Positions 24,824 to 34,077 of a DNA stretch of 64,000 nt are shown one piece after another. The position numbers and the translations under genes are program-made. Origin of the DNA: JABDOU01 sp041609995 (GTDB lineage: Bacteria; Actinomycetota; Acidimicrobiia; Spongiisociales; SHLN01); the NCBI GenBank assembly GCA_041609995.1, contig JBFIPU010000004.1, positions 27,326 to 91,325 of the forward strand. The letters run 5' to 3'. Each line of letters opens with the position of its first letter. Position 1 is the stretch's first letter. The notes under the pieces are model-generated. The model had not been told where the DNA came from. It saw only the letters and a program-made list of their open reading frames with translations, and searched no databases.

Positions 24824-25909
24824 CTATACGTTAAACCTGTAATACACGACATCCCCTTCCTTCATGACATAATCCTTGCCTTCCAGCCTCCACTTGCCGG
24901 CTTCTTTGGCACCCGTCTCGCCGCCGAACTCTATGAAATCGTCATACGAGATGACCTCAGCGCGAATGAAGCCATGCTCGAAATCGGTGTGAATGACGCC
25001 GGCGGCCTCGGGGGCCCTGGACCCGTCCTTGACGGTCCATGCCCGCACCTCCTTCTCGCCGACCGTGAAGAAGGTCAGCAGACCCAGCAACTGGTAGGCG
25101 GCCCGGATCATGCGGTTCAGGCCGGGTTCGGTCTCGCCGAGGTCCCGTAGAAACTCGTCCTTGTCTTCTTCTGCAAGCGTCGCTATCTCGCCCTCGATGG
25201 CAGCCGAGATCACGACCACCTCGGCTCCCTGGCGGGCGGCATATCGGCGCAACGTCTCAACGTGGGGAGAGCCCCCGCCTTCGGTCACGTTGGCCACGTA
25301 CAGGGTGGGTTTGGCCGTGAGCAGAAACAACTCCTTCACGAGCGCCCGATCGGCAGCGTCATCCAATGCGGCGCGGGCCGCCAGGCCTTCGTCAAGGGCA
25401 GCTTGCACCCTCTCGAGCACGCCGATCAGCGGCAGGGAGGCCTTGTCCCCCGACTTGGCACGGCGCCGGGCGCGGTCTATAGCGCGCTCTACCGTGGCCA
25501 GGTCGGCCAGCGCCAATTCGGTGTTGATGGTCTCGATGTCGGCAATCGGGTCGAGTTCGCCGTCGACGTGGACGACGTTGTCATCCTCAAAACAGCGAAC
25601 GACGTGGGCAATGGCGTCGACTTCGCGAATGTGCGCGAGAAACTGATTGCCCAAGCCCTCCCCCTGCGAGGCGCCGGCCACGAGCCCGGCGATGTCCACG
25701 AACTCGATGGCGGTCGGAACGATCTCCTTCGGCTTGACGATATCCGCGATCGCCTGCAGCCGCTCATCGGGCACGAGGGCGATCCCCACGTTGGGGTCGA
25801 TCGTGCAGAAGGGATAGTTCTCAGCCGGTATCTCGGCCGCCGTCAACGCATTGAACAGGGTCGATTTGCCGACATTGGGGAGGCCGACGAAGCCGCATTT
25901 GATGCCCAT
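24824..25909 (-). CDS. ychF: Redox-regulated ATPase/GTPase YchF (Obg family)
   Basis: A 361-residue TRAFAC P-loop protein. G1 motif GLPNVGKSTLFNALT, switch region NYPFCTIDPNVGI, G3 motif DIAGLVAGASQGEGLGN. The G4 position reads YVANVTEGG (the N-x-x-E form of the ATP-preferring YchF rather than NKxD), followed by a coiled coil and a TGS-like C-terminus (WTVKDGSRAPEAAGVIHTDF). It ends with the conserved YVMKEGDVVYYRFNV. YchF associates with ribosomes and is involved in stress responses. It begins 32 bp after rad50 and is followed by the ion transport pair on the same strand. Confidence 0.96.
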   Translation of the reverse strand: MGIKCGFVGLPNVGKSTLFNALTAAEIPAENYPFCTIDPNVGIALVPDERLQAIADIVKPKEIVPTAIEFVDIAGLVAGASQGEGLGNQFLAHIREVDAIAHVVRCFEDDNVVHVDGELDPIADIETINTELALADLATVERAIDRARRRAKSGDKASLPLIGVLERVQAALDEGLAARAALDDAADRALVKELFLLTAKPTLYVANVTEGGGSPHVETLRRYAARQGAEVVVISAAIEGEIATLAEEDKDEFLRDLGETEPGLNRMIRAAYQLLGLLTFFTVGEKEVRAWTVKDGSRAPEAAGVIHTDFEHGFIRAEVISYDDFIEFGGETGAKEAGKWRLEGKDYVMKEGDVVYYRFNV

Positions 25910-25941
25910 GAAGGGTGCGAGTGTAACTCCCGGGGCCGGAG

Positions 25942-28440
25942 CTAAGCCCTCATCACCCTGGTGTTGCCGGATACGGGGTCACGATCAAGCTGGATGAGGT
26001 CTTCCAGACGCTCCCGCAGCTCGGCGACGTGACTCACCACCAGCACGAGCCGGTCCATGGTGCCGGCTGCCACCGCTTCGATACCGTCCATCGCCAGGTC
26101 CAGGTGCTCGGGATCGAGCGAGCCGAACCCTTCATCGAGAAAGAAAGCGTCCAGCCTGCCCCCGGTGCGACCTACGAGCTCCGCCAGCGCCAGGGCCAGA
26201 CCGAGTGAGGCCAGGAACGTCTCTCCTCCCGACAGGCTGTCGGGCTTGCGAATCGCATCGGCCGCGGTGAGATCGATGACGTTGAACGAGCCGTCGGTGT
26301 CGAAGCGATACCGACCGGCTGACAGCCGCTGGAAATGCTCGCTCCCCAATTCCGCCAGTCTCTGCCGCTCCGCATCGAGGAGGTAGCGAACGAAGTTGGC
26401 CGTCGAGAGGTCAGCGGCGATGCGCACGTACGTGTCGCGTACCTGGACCTTGGCGTCCCGCCCTTTGAGCATCTCGGTCGTCGCAACGATCCGCTCAGCA
26501 AGTGACTCGAGCTCGAGTGTGGCGGTCTGAAGCTGTCCATCGAGCCGGCCGATGGCGTCGACCAGCGGCCCTTGGACGGCCAGTTCTTCGATACGCTCTG
26601 CCATACGCTCCTCGACGACGGCCAGGTCCTGTTGGGTGGTCTCGACGCTCTTGCTCGTCTCGTTGATCGCGTCGTCCAATCGCTGGAGCATCGCGCCCAC
26701 GTGCGATACGGGATCGGAGGGGACTTCGCCGCCGTCCAGCTCGAGCTTTCCGGCCAGCTCGGCCAGGATCAATTGGGTGGCGCCCAGCTGTTTGTTTGCC
26801 TGCTGCTCAGCCAGGATGGCCTCATCGTGGCGGACCCGGATCGCATCCCGGTGCGCCCGGGCCTGTTCGAGCTTCTGATCCAGCGCCTTGATTGCCTCCT
26901 TGCGTCCCTGGATCAGCTCCTCGGGATCCCCCGGGCCCAGAATGCTCGCCAGGGTCTTCTCCAAGCCGGTGATCGCCTCCGACTGTTCCGCCACAGATCG
27001 GTCGGCGATATCGATCTCTTCCTGCACCTCGCCGACGCGTCGGTTGCCGTGAGCGAGCTCGGTCTCCAGTCGCGTACGGTCCGAGAGGGCGGCCTGGGCC
27101 GCGACCTCGGCTTCGGCCAGTCGGGCCTGGGCATCCTCCAGCTGAACCCAGGCCTCCTCCAAGGCCACCGGCGGCACTGCGTCGAGCAGCTCGATCTCCA
27201 CCGGCCGGGCACACACCGGGCATGGCTCACCGTCCTCCAGCTCGTGGCGGAGCGTTCCCGCCATGTCGGCAGCCTGCTGGTGCTGCACCATCTTCTCGGC
27301 CGCCTGCACCCCTTCGCGCGCCCCGATCAGCCGGCCCTCGGCCGTGTCGGCTGCCGCTGCCGCACTCTGCAGTCGCGACTCGACGTCTGTGACGGCGGAC
27401 ATGATCGCCTCGAGGTCGGCTCGTTGCTTGCCTGCGGCCTCCTTCAGGTCGCTGAGTCTCCTGTGGTGGAGCCGCCGTTCCTCCAGGATCGACAGCGCCT
27501 CGGTCGTGTTCGCCCGGCTCTCGGCGTTCGCCGTCACCTCGCTCCCCACTGCGGCCAACGCCGCTTCTGCTGCTGTCAGCTCGATCGCGATCTCGGCCCG
27601 TAGTTCCTCGGCGGCTGCGGCTGTCTTCGAGAGAGAAGCCACCTCTTCCGGGTTGGGACGGGCAGCGGTGGACAACCCCCGTAGCCGCCCGGTCAAGACC
27701 TGGATTTCTCTCCGCAGGATCCCGACCAACTCGAGGTCGTCGTTGTGGGCGGGCAGGGCCTCCTGGAGCACGGTCCGACGCTCGGTCAGAGCTTCCACCT
27801 CTTCTTCGAGTGTGTCACTGCGTTGCCGCAGCGCATCCAGGTTGGCTGCTTCGCTCTCGCCGCGAGCAAGCTCGAGGTCGAGGGCAGCAACCCGGTCCTT
27901 GGCGATCTGGCGCATCACATCGATTCGCTCGTGGCCGAACAAGCCCTTGAGCACCACGTCTCGCTCGGCCGGCGCCGCCCGAAGGAACTCCGAAAACCGT
28001 CCCTGGGCGAGCAGCACCGAGCGCGTGAAGGCGTCGAACTCGAGACCCAGCAAGTCGACGATGCGAGCGTTGACGTCGGCCTCGAGGTTGATTGTCTCCA
28101 CCTTGTCGGCATCGGCCGTGTCGGACGAAAGGCGATAGAGGATGTGCTGGCTCTGGCCCTTCCGCCGCAGCGCGCGCACCACTTCCCACACCTCGTCATC
28201 GACCGAGAACCGGAACGTCACCACACAGCCATCGGCCCGCTGGTGAATGAGGCTCTTGGTGCCCCGGGACAGCGAGGGCGTCTTGCCGTACAACGAGAAC
28301 GCGATGCCATCGAGAATTGACGATTTCCCGGACCCAATGGGCCCGACCACACCAACCAGGCGCCGACCACGAAAATCGAAGACCGATGGCTCATCACCAT
28401 ACGATCGGAAGTTGCGGAGGCGAAGCTCAAGCGGGCGCAT
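25942..28440 (-). CDS. sbcC: SbcC/Rad50 ATPase of the Mre11-Rad50 complex
   Basis: An 832-residue SMC-like ATPase that clamps DNA ends and works with the Mre11/SbcD nuclease. N-terminal MRPLELRLRNFRSYGDE leads to Walker A GPIGSGKSSILDGI (about residues 33-46). The Q-loop helix LLAQGRFSEFL follows. Long coiled coils (about residues 180-690) flank a zinc hook at CPVC, which dimerises two Rad50 arms. At the C-terminus are the ABC signature LSGGETFLASL, Walker B DAFFLDEGFGSLD and the His switch VVSHVAEL. It is shorter than E. coli SbcC (about 1050), similar to archaeal Rad50 (about 880). The start overlaps the upstream mre11 gene by 14 bp. Confidence 0.94.
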   Translation of the reverse strand: MRPLELRLRNFRSYGDEPSVFDFRGRRLVGVVGPIGSGKSSILDGIAFSLYGKTPSLSRGTKSLIHQRADGCVVTFRFSVDDEVWEVVRALRRKGQSQHILYRLSSDTADADKVETINLEADVNARIVDLLGLEFDAFTRSVLLAQGRFSEFLRAAPAERDVVLKGLFGHERIDVMRQIAKDRVAALDLELARGESEAANLDALRQRSDTLEEEVEALTERRTVLQEALPAHNDDLELVGILRREIQVLTGRLRGLSTAARPNPEEVASLSKTAAAAEELRAEIAIELTAAEAALAAVGSEVTANAESRANTTEALSILEERRLHHRRLSDLKEAAGKQRADLEAIMSAVTDVESRLQSAAAAADTAEGRLIGAREGVQAAEKMVQHQQAADMAGTLRHELEDGEPCPVCARPVEIELLDAVPPVALEEAWVQLEDAQARLAEAEVAAQAALSDRTRLETELAHGNRRVGEVQEEIDIADRSVAEQSEAITGLEKTLASILGPGDPEELIQGRKEAIKALDQKLEQARAHRDAIRVRHDEAILAEQQANKQLGATQLILAELAGKLELDGGEVPSDPVSHVGAMLQRLDDAINETSKSVETTQQDLAVVEERMAERIEELAVQGPLVDAIGRLDGQLQTATLELESLAERIVATTEMLKGRDAKVQVRDTYVRIAADLSTANFVRYLLDAERQRLAELGSEHFQRLSAGRYRFDTDGSFNVIDLTAADAIRKPDSLSGGETFLASLGLALALAELVGRTGGRLDAFFLDEGFGSLDPEHLDLAMDGIEAVAAGTMDRLVLVVSHVAELRERLEDLIQLDRDPVSGNTRVMRA

Positions 28441-29596
28441 AACCGGCTTCCTCCATCACCTCGCGAAAGGCTTCGATCAGCTCCGGCGGCGGGGCGGCGC
28501 CGTCTCGTTCCATCACGAAATCGGAATAGCGCTCGACCAGAGTGCGCTCGCTGTGCACCACGAGATCGGCCTCGGCCCGCGGGTAATCGGCCGCCACTTT
28601 GACGACGTAGTCGAACTCGTCGCGGGCGCGATCGGACAAGCCCGGGTCCGGCCCCGCCGTCTCCACCGTCAGATCCAGGTAGGCCTCCGCCAAATCGTCC
28701 CGCGCCAGGAGCGATTGCCAATCACCTCTGGCGCGAACCAGCCGCCGACCACCCGTGAGTGGGACCGACCGAACCGAAGCGGGCAGGCTCGGCTCGACTT
28801 CCACCACCACGACCCGCTTCGTCTCGCCCGACTCTCCGAAGTCGAGCTCCAGCAGCGAGCCGGCGTACTCAGCCGGAACTTTTGCCCCGGGGACCGGTTG
28901 GGGGGCGTGGATGTGGCCCAGTGCCACGTACTGGGGACCGGGTGGGATCGCCTCACTGGTGGCGGCATAGGCCTCGCCCATGTGCAACTCGCGCTCACCC
29001 CGGGGTGCTCCGTGACCGTGCACTTTGGCACCCCCGACCAGAAAGTGGGCCACCAGGAAGGTGACCGCATCGGTCCCCGCCAGGTCGGTTGCGTGCCGGC
29101 TGTACATCTCGGAGATCTGGCGGAGCCGATCGGCATAGTGCTTGTACCACTCGTCGGCTTCCTTGACGAAATCGACGACCCGGCCCTCGCGCAGGAACGG
29201 AAAGCAGCTCACCACCGCCCTCCCCGAGGGGGTTTCGAGCTCCAGTACCCCGCCCTCATCGGGGCGCTTGATGTCCCCCACCAGATGGATGTTGTGCACC
29301 GCAAAGAACGGGGCGAGAGCTTCGAAAAAGCTCGGCGAATCGTGATTACCGGCAATGACGACGACCGGGCGCCGCCCGCCGGCAGCCAGGGCCATCAGCC
29401 CTCGAAAGCCGATCTCCATGGCGGCGACCGATGGATGCGGGCGATCAAACAGGTCACCCGAATGAAGCACCAGGTCGACGTCTTCGGCGGCGGCAATCCC
29501 TGCCACCTCCTCGATCACCTCGGCGTACTCGGCCGTGCGGTCGTAGCGACCGATCCGCTTACCGACGTGCCAGTCGGACGTATGGAGAACCCGCAC
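28427..29596 (-). CDS. sbcD: SbcD/Mre11 nuclease
   Basis: A 389-residue calcineurin-like metallophosphoesterase, the nuclease subunit of the Mre11-Rad50 complex. All phosphodiesterase motifs are present: DWH at 8-10, GDLFD at 47-51, GNHD at 83-86, a His in VAHFLVGG, and GHIHAPQ for the last metal ligands. The C-terminal 110 residues form the capping and Rad50-binding part. It begins at a GTG overlapping the herA stop by one base (TAGTG) and overlaps rad50 by 14 bp, so herA, mre11 and rad50 are tightly coupled. Dimanganese active site and exo/endonuclease activity follow from the family. Confidence 0.94.
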   Translation of the reverse strand: MRVLHTSDWHVGKRIGRYDRTAEYAEVIEEVAGIAAAEDVDLVLHSGDLFDRPHPSVAAMEIGFRGLMALAAGGRRPVVVIAGNHDSPSFFEALAPFFAVHNIHLVGDIKRPDEGGVLELETPSGRAVVSCFPFLREGRVVDFVKEADEWYKHYADRLRQISEMYSRHATDLAGTDAVTFLVAHFLVGGAKVHGHGAPRGERELHMGEAYAATSEAIPPGPQYVALGHIHAPQPVPGAKVPAEYAGSLLELDFGESGETKRVVVVEVEPSLPASVRSVPLTGGRRLVRARGDWQSLLARDDLAEAYLDLTVETAGPDPGLSDRARDEFDYVVKVAADYPRAEADLVVHSERTLVERYSDFVMERDGAAPPPELIEAFREVMEEAGYAPA

Positions 29597-31320
29597 TACA
29601 GATCTACGAACGGGTCGACGCCGGAATCATCGACCTCCTCTTTGCGGGTAGCCCACGGAGGAAACGGAAACTCGACCACCAGCGGCACCGGCAGCGCCGG
29701 TTGGCTGACCACCATCGTCCCGGGCTTCAGCAGCCGGGCCCGGGCGCGCGTGGAGGGCAGCATCCAACCGTATTCGCTTCGCTCCGCCTCGGCAGCATCG
29801 AGACGGCCGGCGACCCGGATGGCGGCGTTCTCCATGACTTCCTGGGCCACCCGGGAAGCGGTTTGTTGCGCCCCCACCAACAACACACCCAGCGACCGAC
29901 CCCGCTGAGCGATGTCGATCAGCATCTCCTTGAGCGGGCTGGAACCGTCCCGAGGGGCGTACTTGTTCAGCTCGTCGAGCACCACGACCGAGAGCGGAAG
30001 CCGCTGGCCGGTCTTCTCCTTGTCGGCAAAGGTCTCGGCCAGCAGGGCGCCCACCACAAAACGCTGCCCGAGATCGTGGAGTCCCTGGATCCCCACGACG
30101 GTCACTTGCGACAAGCGCCGGTTGATCCGCTGGCTCTTGCCGGCCCGAATCAGATGGCCGAGCCGGTGCACTGCCGCCCGCAGCCGGCGCACGAAGGCCG
30201 AGACGGTGCCTGGCTGGACGCGCCCCGTCCATTTCTGATCCGGCTCGCCGTCCTCCGGATCCACGAACTCTTCGATGGCATCGACCAGCGTGCGCAGATC
30301 CGTGATCATGCGCTCCCCGGGGTTCGGGACGATCTCGTCGCCGGGCTTGTGCCCCTCACCCGGGTCACGAAGCACCACCGCTCCCGGCTCTCCCACCACG
30401 TCGACGGCAAACCGGCTGAGCTGGGCCCGGACCCGCTCTTCGATGAAAGGGATCTGGTTACGCGTATCGGCGGCGTCGGTGAACAAAAACCGCAGCAGCC
30501 CCTCGTCGATGAACTCCCGCGGCGTCCAGGAAAACGCCTCGACCCCTTCTTGCCGACCCCCGGTGTCGGGCACGATCACGTCGCCCGACTGCGGCTTGGG
30601 CGGAGCCCAGAACGAAACCGACGGGAACGGGCCGGGGTCGTCGACACCGAGCCCTGCCCATCGGGCAGCCGCCTCCCGCGTGAAGTAGCGGTTGGGGCGA
30701 TCGAGCCAGAGCAGGTCTTCGCCCTTCACGTTGAAGACGAGCACGCGCAGGTTGGCCGCCCCCTCCCCCATGATCTCCGGCCGGGCCGTCAGCATTCGCA
30801 GAAAGAACAGCGCGAAGGACGTCTTGGTGGCGACGCCGGAGACGCCGGAAATCGACATGTGGCCGCCTTTGCGACCGTCGAAGAAGTCGAGATCCACGTG
30901 CATCGGCATGCCATCCCGCCCGAGCCCCACGGGCAACGCCCGCTCCATTTCGTCCGTGTAGAGAGCCTTATCCCGGTCCTCTCCCACGGCGCGGGAGACC
31001 TCGCCACCCGGGTCGGGAGCCACCCACACCTCCGGATCGACCCGGGTCACCGATACGCGGGCAGTCCTGACCTTGTCGGCAGGCAGGGTGCCGTCGCCGG
31101 CGATGCGGAACGCATCGGACTCGAAAGCAGCCCCCTCGTAGACCGCCTCGACCTCCGTGACGATGCCGTAGGTCATCACCTCTCCCACGGAGGGAACGGA
31201 GGTCGCCACCGCCACCAGATCATCCAATTGCAGGTAGGCGTCGGGCTCGATGACCACGCGGAACTCGCGTGTCGAGCTGTGCTCGGAACCGATCACGCGA
31301 CCAACGGGATCAGGAGCCAT
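29596..31320 (-). CDS. herA: HerA-like DNA translocase ATPase with atypical Walker A
   Basis: A 574-residue FtsK/HerA-superfamily ATPase. The first 60 residues form the HAS barrel (VGRVIGSEHSSTREFRVVIE ... SVGEVMTYGIVTEVEAV) that marks HerA and binds NurA. The ATPase core has a P-loop GVSGVATKTS at 159-168, where the usual G before the Lys is Thr and the second half is Ala-Thr. Walker B is VVVLDELNK at 446-453, followed by sensor/arginine region IAQRGRSLGVLLVGAQQTASRV. HerA forms a hexameric ring that pumps DNA into the NurA nuclease in archaeal end resection. Downstream overlap with mre11 and upstream nurA support this role. Whether the altered P-loop hydrolyses ATP normally is open. Confidence 0.85.
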   Translation of the reverse strand: MAPDPVGRVIGSEHSSTREFRVVIEPDAYLQLDDLVAVATSVPSVGEVMTYGIVTEVEAVYEGAAFESDAFRIAGDGTLPADKVRTARVSVTRVDPEVWVAPDPGGEVSRAVGEDRDKALYTDEMERALPVGLGRDGMPMHVDLDFFDGRKGGHMSISGVSGVATKTSFALFFLRMLTARPEIMGEGAANLRVLVFNVKGEDLLWLDRPNRYFTREAAARWAGLGVDDPGPFPSVSFWAPPKPQSGDVIVPDTGGRQEGVEAFSWTPREFIDEGLLRFLFTDAADTRNQIPFIEERVRAQLSRFAVDVVGEPGAVVLRDPGEGHKPGDEIVPNPGERMITDLRTLVDAIEEFVDPEDGEPDQKWTGRVQPGTVSAFVRRLRAAVHRLGHLIRAGKSQRINRRLSQVTVVGIQGLHDLGQRFVVGALLAETFADKEKTGQRLPLSVVVLDELNKYAPRDGSSPLKEMLIDIAQRGRSLGVLLVGAQQTASRVAQEVMENAAIRVAGRLDAAEAERSEYGWMLPSTRARARLLKPGTMVVSQPALPVPLVVEFPFPPWATRKEEVDDSGVDPFVDL

Positions 31321-31394
31321 TGTCTACTCCTCGGCGCATCCGATGACGGTCTCGTCCGGCAAGTCGCGTGATCTCCTGCATGTATCGAGGTCCG

Positions 31395-31640
31395 AGCTCT
31401 GGTCTGATCTCCGCTCTGGTCTGACCACTGGTCTGATCGCCGGCTTGATCGCTGGTCGGATCGGGTGCCCGGGATCGACCTGCCATTTCATTGGCAATTT
31501 CACCTGCCACTTGCATGGGCAATTCCACCTGCCATTTCACCGGCAACATCACCAGACATTTCACCGGCAACTTCACCGGCCATATCACCAGACATTTCAC
31601 CGGCAACTTCACCGGCAGTTGCGCCGGCCGTGGGCGCCCA
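31395..31640. repeat. 12-bp-unit minisatellite between nurA and herA
   Basis: Two adjoining tracts. At about 31500-31625, read on the minus strand, there are ten or so variants of GGTGAAATGGCC (for example GGTGAAATGTCT, GGTGATATGGCC, GGTGAAGTTGCC). At about 31395-31455 the motif ctggtctgatc recurs. Because the unit is 12 bp and stop-free, several frames are open. One minus frame (31682-31500) starts inside the nurA end and reads GEVAGEMSGDMA-type four-residue repeats. Another (31663-31310) runs into the herA start and reads LPVK repeats. Neither has independent support as a gene. The tract occupies the only gap in the nurA-herA-mre11-rad50 cluster. Confidence 0.8.
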
Positions 31641-31668
31641 GCACAGGCGCCAGGCGCAACCATACATG

Positions 31669-32643
31669 TCAGGCCGCTCCACCCGGTTCCGCCCCGGCCG
31701 GCACCGGGCGCATCATGGCGGCCCGCAAAGCCCGGTAGGCGAGCTTCTGGTCACCGAGATGCCGGCGCAGATGTCGCTCGAGTGCCCCGATCGGCACCAG
31801 GTTCTGTGGGGCGCGCGGATCGATGTGGGGCTCCGAAGCCAACACCGGCAGCATGCCCGTGACCGTGTCGGCCAACTCGATGGCGGTCGCGCGGGGCAGT
31901 GAGCCGGACACCTCGCACCGGCCGATGCCCGACCAGGAATGCCCACCGGCCACGTCGGCCAGGCGCACGTACCACGAGTAGCGGGCGAAATCGGCGAGGG
32001 CGAACAGCGGGGTGCGCTGGCCGGCTGCCAGCTCCTGGATGATCCCCCCGACCTCGGGGGGCAGATAGTTCACGCGATGGCTCTTGATGAATCCCACGAT
32101 GGCCAGCGACTCGAGACCGCTGACCCGGCCGTCCGAGATGACGAGGTGGCCGTCTCGTGCCAGGGAGGCGGCCAACGAGGTTTCGAGCTTCCGCATGCGA
32201 TCGTGCAGCGCCGGGATCAACAGGCCCGGATCACTGCTTCCCACGGCCTGGGAACGGTACGAGAAGCCACTGTTCGTCTGCGGCAGCACCGGTTCGTGCC
32301 CGCCGGCGAACAGGGCGAGCCGGTCGACCGTGACAGTGCCGAATTCGGCCGATGGTGCATCCGGCCGCCAGATCACCGCGCCGGCCGCCACCGAGCCGCA
32401 CAACCCCGGCACCGGGCCGGCACCATTCTCGAGGGTGAGCCGGGCATCGATGCGCCGGACCCCATCAACGATCGCCACCGATCCGATGTCCGCGGCCTGA
32501 AGCGGTGTCCCGTCGAGGGGCTGCCACCGCCGGCCGGTCTCGACGGTCGTGTCGATCTCTTCGATCGTGGGCGCCAGGGCCTCGTCCGTCTCGGTGACGG
32601 AGCCGTACTCCGGTGACCACTGTTCGATGAAAACTCGTGCCAT
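31669..32643 (-). CDS. nurA: NurA 5'-3' nuclease
   Basis: A 324-residue nuclease of the NurA family, an RNase H-like fold that acts with HerA. The first conserved acidic motif is VAIVDGVRRIDAR with Asp60. The second is HLVISDGRVSG with Asp171, followed by IVGFIKSHR with Lys188, the usual conserved lysine after the second acidic strand. Late motifs include RYSWYVRLAD and the C-terminal helix HIDPRAPQNLVPIGALERHL. The order of motifs and length fit archaeal and Deinococcus NurA. It is the first gene of the minus-strand cluster that continues with herA, mre11 and rad50 and is divergent from the UMF1 transporter. Identification is by motif; overall similarity to any one protein was not measured. 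Confidence 0.85.
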   Translation of the reverse strand: MARVFIEQWSPEYGSVTETDEALAPTIEEIDTTVETGRRWQPLDGTPLQAADIGSVAIVDGVRRIDARLTLENGAGPVPGLCGSVAAGAVIWRPDAPSAEFGTVTVDRLALFAGGHEPVLPQTNSGFSYRSQAVGSSDPGLLIPALHDRMRKLETSLAASLARDGHLVISDGRVSGLESLAIVGFIKSHRVNYLPPEVGGIIQELAAGQRTPLFALADFARYSWYVRLADVAGGHSWSGIGRCEVSGSLPRATAIELADTVTGMLPVLASEPHIDPRAPQNLVPIGALERHLRRHLGDQKLAYRALRAAMMRPVPAGAEPGGAA

Positions 32644-32727
32644 ACGGCGAGTGTACGGCCGGGCTGTGACGAGAAACTTGATTCTGCGGTGGCTGCCCGT
32701 AAGGTGATCGTCGGAAAGAAGGACGCT

Positions 32728-34077
32728 GTGGCCATCACCATCGTAAAGAACGATCGGAAGACAATCTTCTCCTGGGCGATGTATGACTGGGCCAACTCCG
32801 CCTACGCCACCACCTCGGGCGCGATCGTCGCTCCGTTCTTCACCGGCGTCATCGTTCCGGAAGAAGGGTTCCTGGGCATGTCCGGCATCACGATCTGGAG
32901 TTATCTGGTCTCGGTCGGCGCCTTCTTGTTGTTCCTCATGATGCCGGTGCTGGGGGCGGTGGCGGATTTCTCAGCGGCCAAGCGGGCGTTTCTCCGCTTC
33001 TTCGCTTTCATCGGGGCGGTGTTCACCATGGCGATCTTCTTCGTTCCCTCAGGAGCCGTCCCGCTGTTTCTCCTGGTGTTCCTGGTGAGCCAGGTCGGCT
33101 TCGTGGCAGCCAACGTGTTCTACGACGGCTTTCTCCCGCAGATCACGACCGAAGACACCATCGATCGGGTTTCCTCGAAAGGCTTCGCCTACGGTTACAT
33201 CGGCGGCGGGTTGTACGTGTTGATGGCATTCGTGCTCATCATCCTCGCCGACAACGGAATGATCGGGATCGAGACCGAGCTGGCCACCCGGTTCGGTATC
33301 TTCGGAGCCGGGGTGTGGTGGGTGCTCTTCACGATCTATGCCCTCCGCAACCTGCCGGAAAACGGGATCGAGGGCGAACTCCCCGCCGAATACGCCAACA
33401 AGAACCAGCTGGTCGCCTATTTCCAGATCGGGTTCAAGCGCACGGTCGGAACCGCCAAAAAGCTGGTCGGTTTCCGAGAGATTCTCCTCTTCGTGATCGC
33501 GTACATGATCTACAACGACGGGACCCAGACGGTCATCAACATTTCGGGTGCCTACGCCGAGGACACCTTGAACCTCGCCCTGCAGGAGGTGATCGTGGCC
33601 TTCCTGATCGTCCAGTTCGTCGCCTTCGGTGGCGCTTTCGCATTCGGGGCGATTGCCGATCGCATCAGCGCCAAGAACGCCATCATCTTCAACCTCTCGA
33701 TCTGGGTCCTGCTCGGTATCGGCGCCTACCTCCTTCCGGCCGGTGAGGCCTTGCCCTTCTACGGCCTGGCCGCAGTTGTGGGGTTCGTGCTGGGGGGCGT
33801 ACAGGCTCTCAGCCGAAGCCTGTATGGCACGATGGTTCCCGAGGAGGCGAGCGCCGAGTTCTACGGGTTCTTCTCGGTGTTCTCCAAGTTCTCCGCCATC
33901 TGGGGACCCCTCATCTTCGCAGTCGTCAGCAGCCAGACCGGCTCCGGCCGGCCCGCCATTCTGTCGGTCATCGCCTTCTTCGTGATCGGCGCCGTCGTGT
34001 TGTCGAGGGTGGACGTCGAAGCCGCTCAGGCGTCGCGCTCCAAATGGCACTTCGAGGGTTCAGAGGTGATCACCTGA
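32728..34077 (+). CDS. UMF1-family MFS transporter
   Basis: A transporter of about 449 residues with twelve membrane helices. The signature FSWAMYDWANSAYATTSGAI near the N-terminus and the helix-4 region VFYDGFLPQITT identify the UMF1 (Atg22-like) family; GGVQALSRSLYGTMVPEEA is the second-half motif. GTG 32728 is preferred because a ggaaagaagga ribosome site lies four bases upstream; an in-frame GTG at 32689 has none. Substrate is unknown; yeast Atg22 exports amino acids from the vacuole, which is only a weak guide. A paralogue with an extra domain is at 35411-37507. Its end overlaps the convergent sugar-dehydrogenase gene by 8 bp. Confidence 0.87.
   Translation: MAITIVKNDRKTIFSWAMYDWANSAYATTSGAIVAPFFTGVIVPEEGFLGMSGITIWSYLVSVGAFLLFLMMPVLGAVADFSAAKRAFLRFFAFIGAVFTMAIFFVPSGAVPLFLLVFLVSQVGFVAANVFYDGFLPQITTEDTIDRVSSKGFAYGYIGGGLYVLMAFVLIILADNGMIGIETELATRFGIFGAGVWWVLFTIYALRNLPENGIEGELPAEYANKNQLVAYFQIGFKRTVGTAKKLVGFREILLFVIAYMIYNDGTQTVINISGAYAEDTLNLALQEVIVAFLIVQFVAFGGAFAFGAIADRISAKNAIIFNLSIWVLLGIGAYLLPAGEALPFYGLAAVVGFVLGGVQALSRSLYGTMVPEEASAEFYGFFSVFSKFSAIWGPLIFAVVSSQTGSGRPAILSVIAFFVIGAVVLSRVDVEAAQASRSKWHFEGSEVIT

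Noticed and set aside
31310..31682. Two small genes in the minisatellite
   Set aside because: Stop-free frames are expected from a 12-bp repeat on either strand. There is no independent evidence for translation, so they are described only as part of the repeat.
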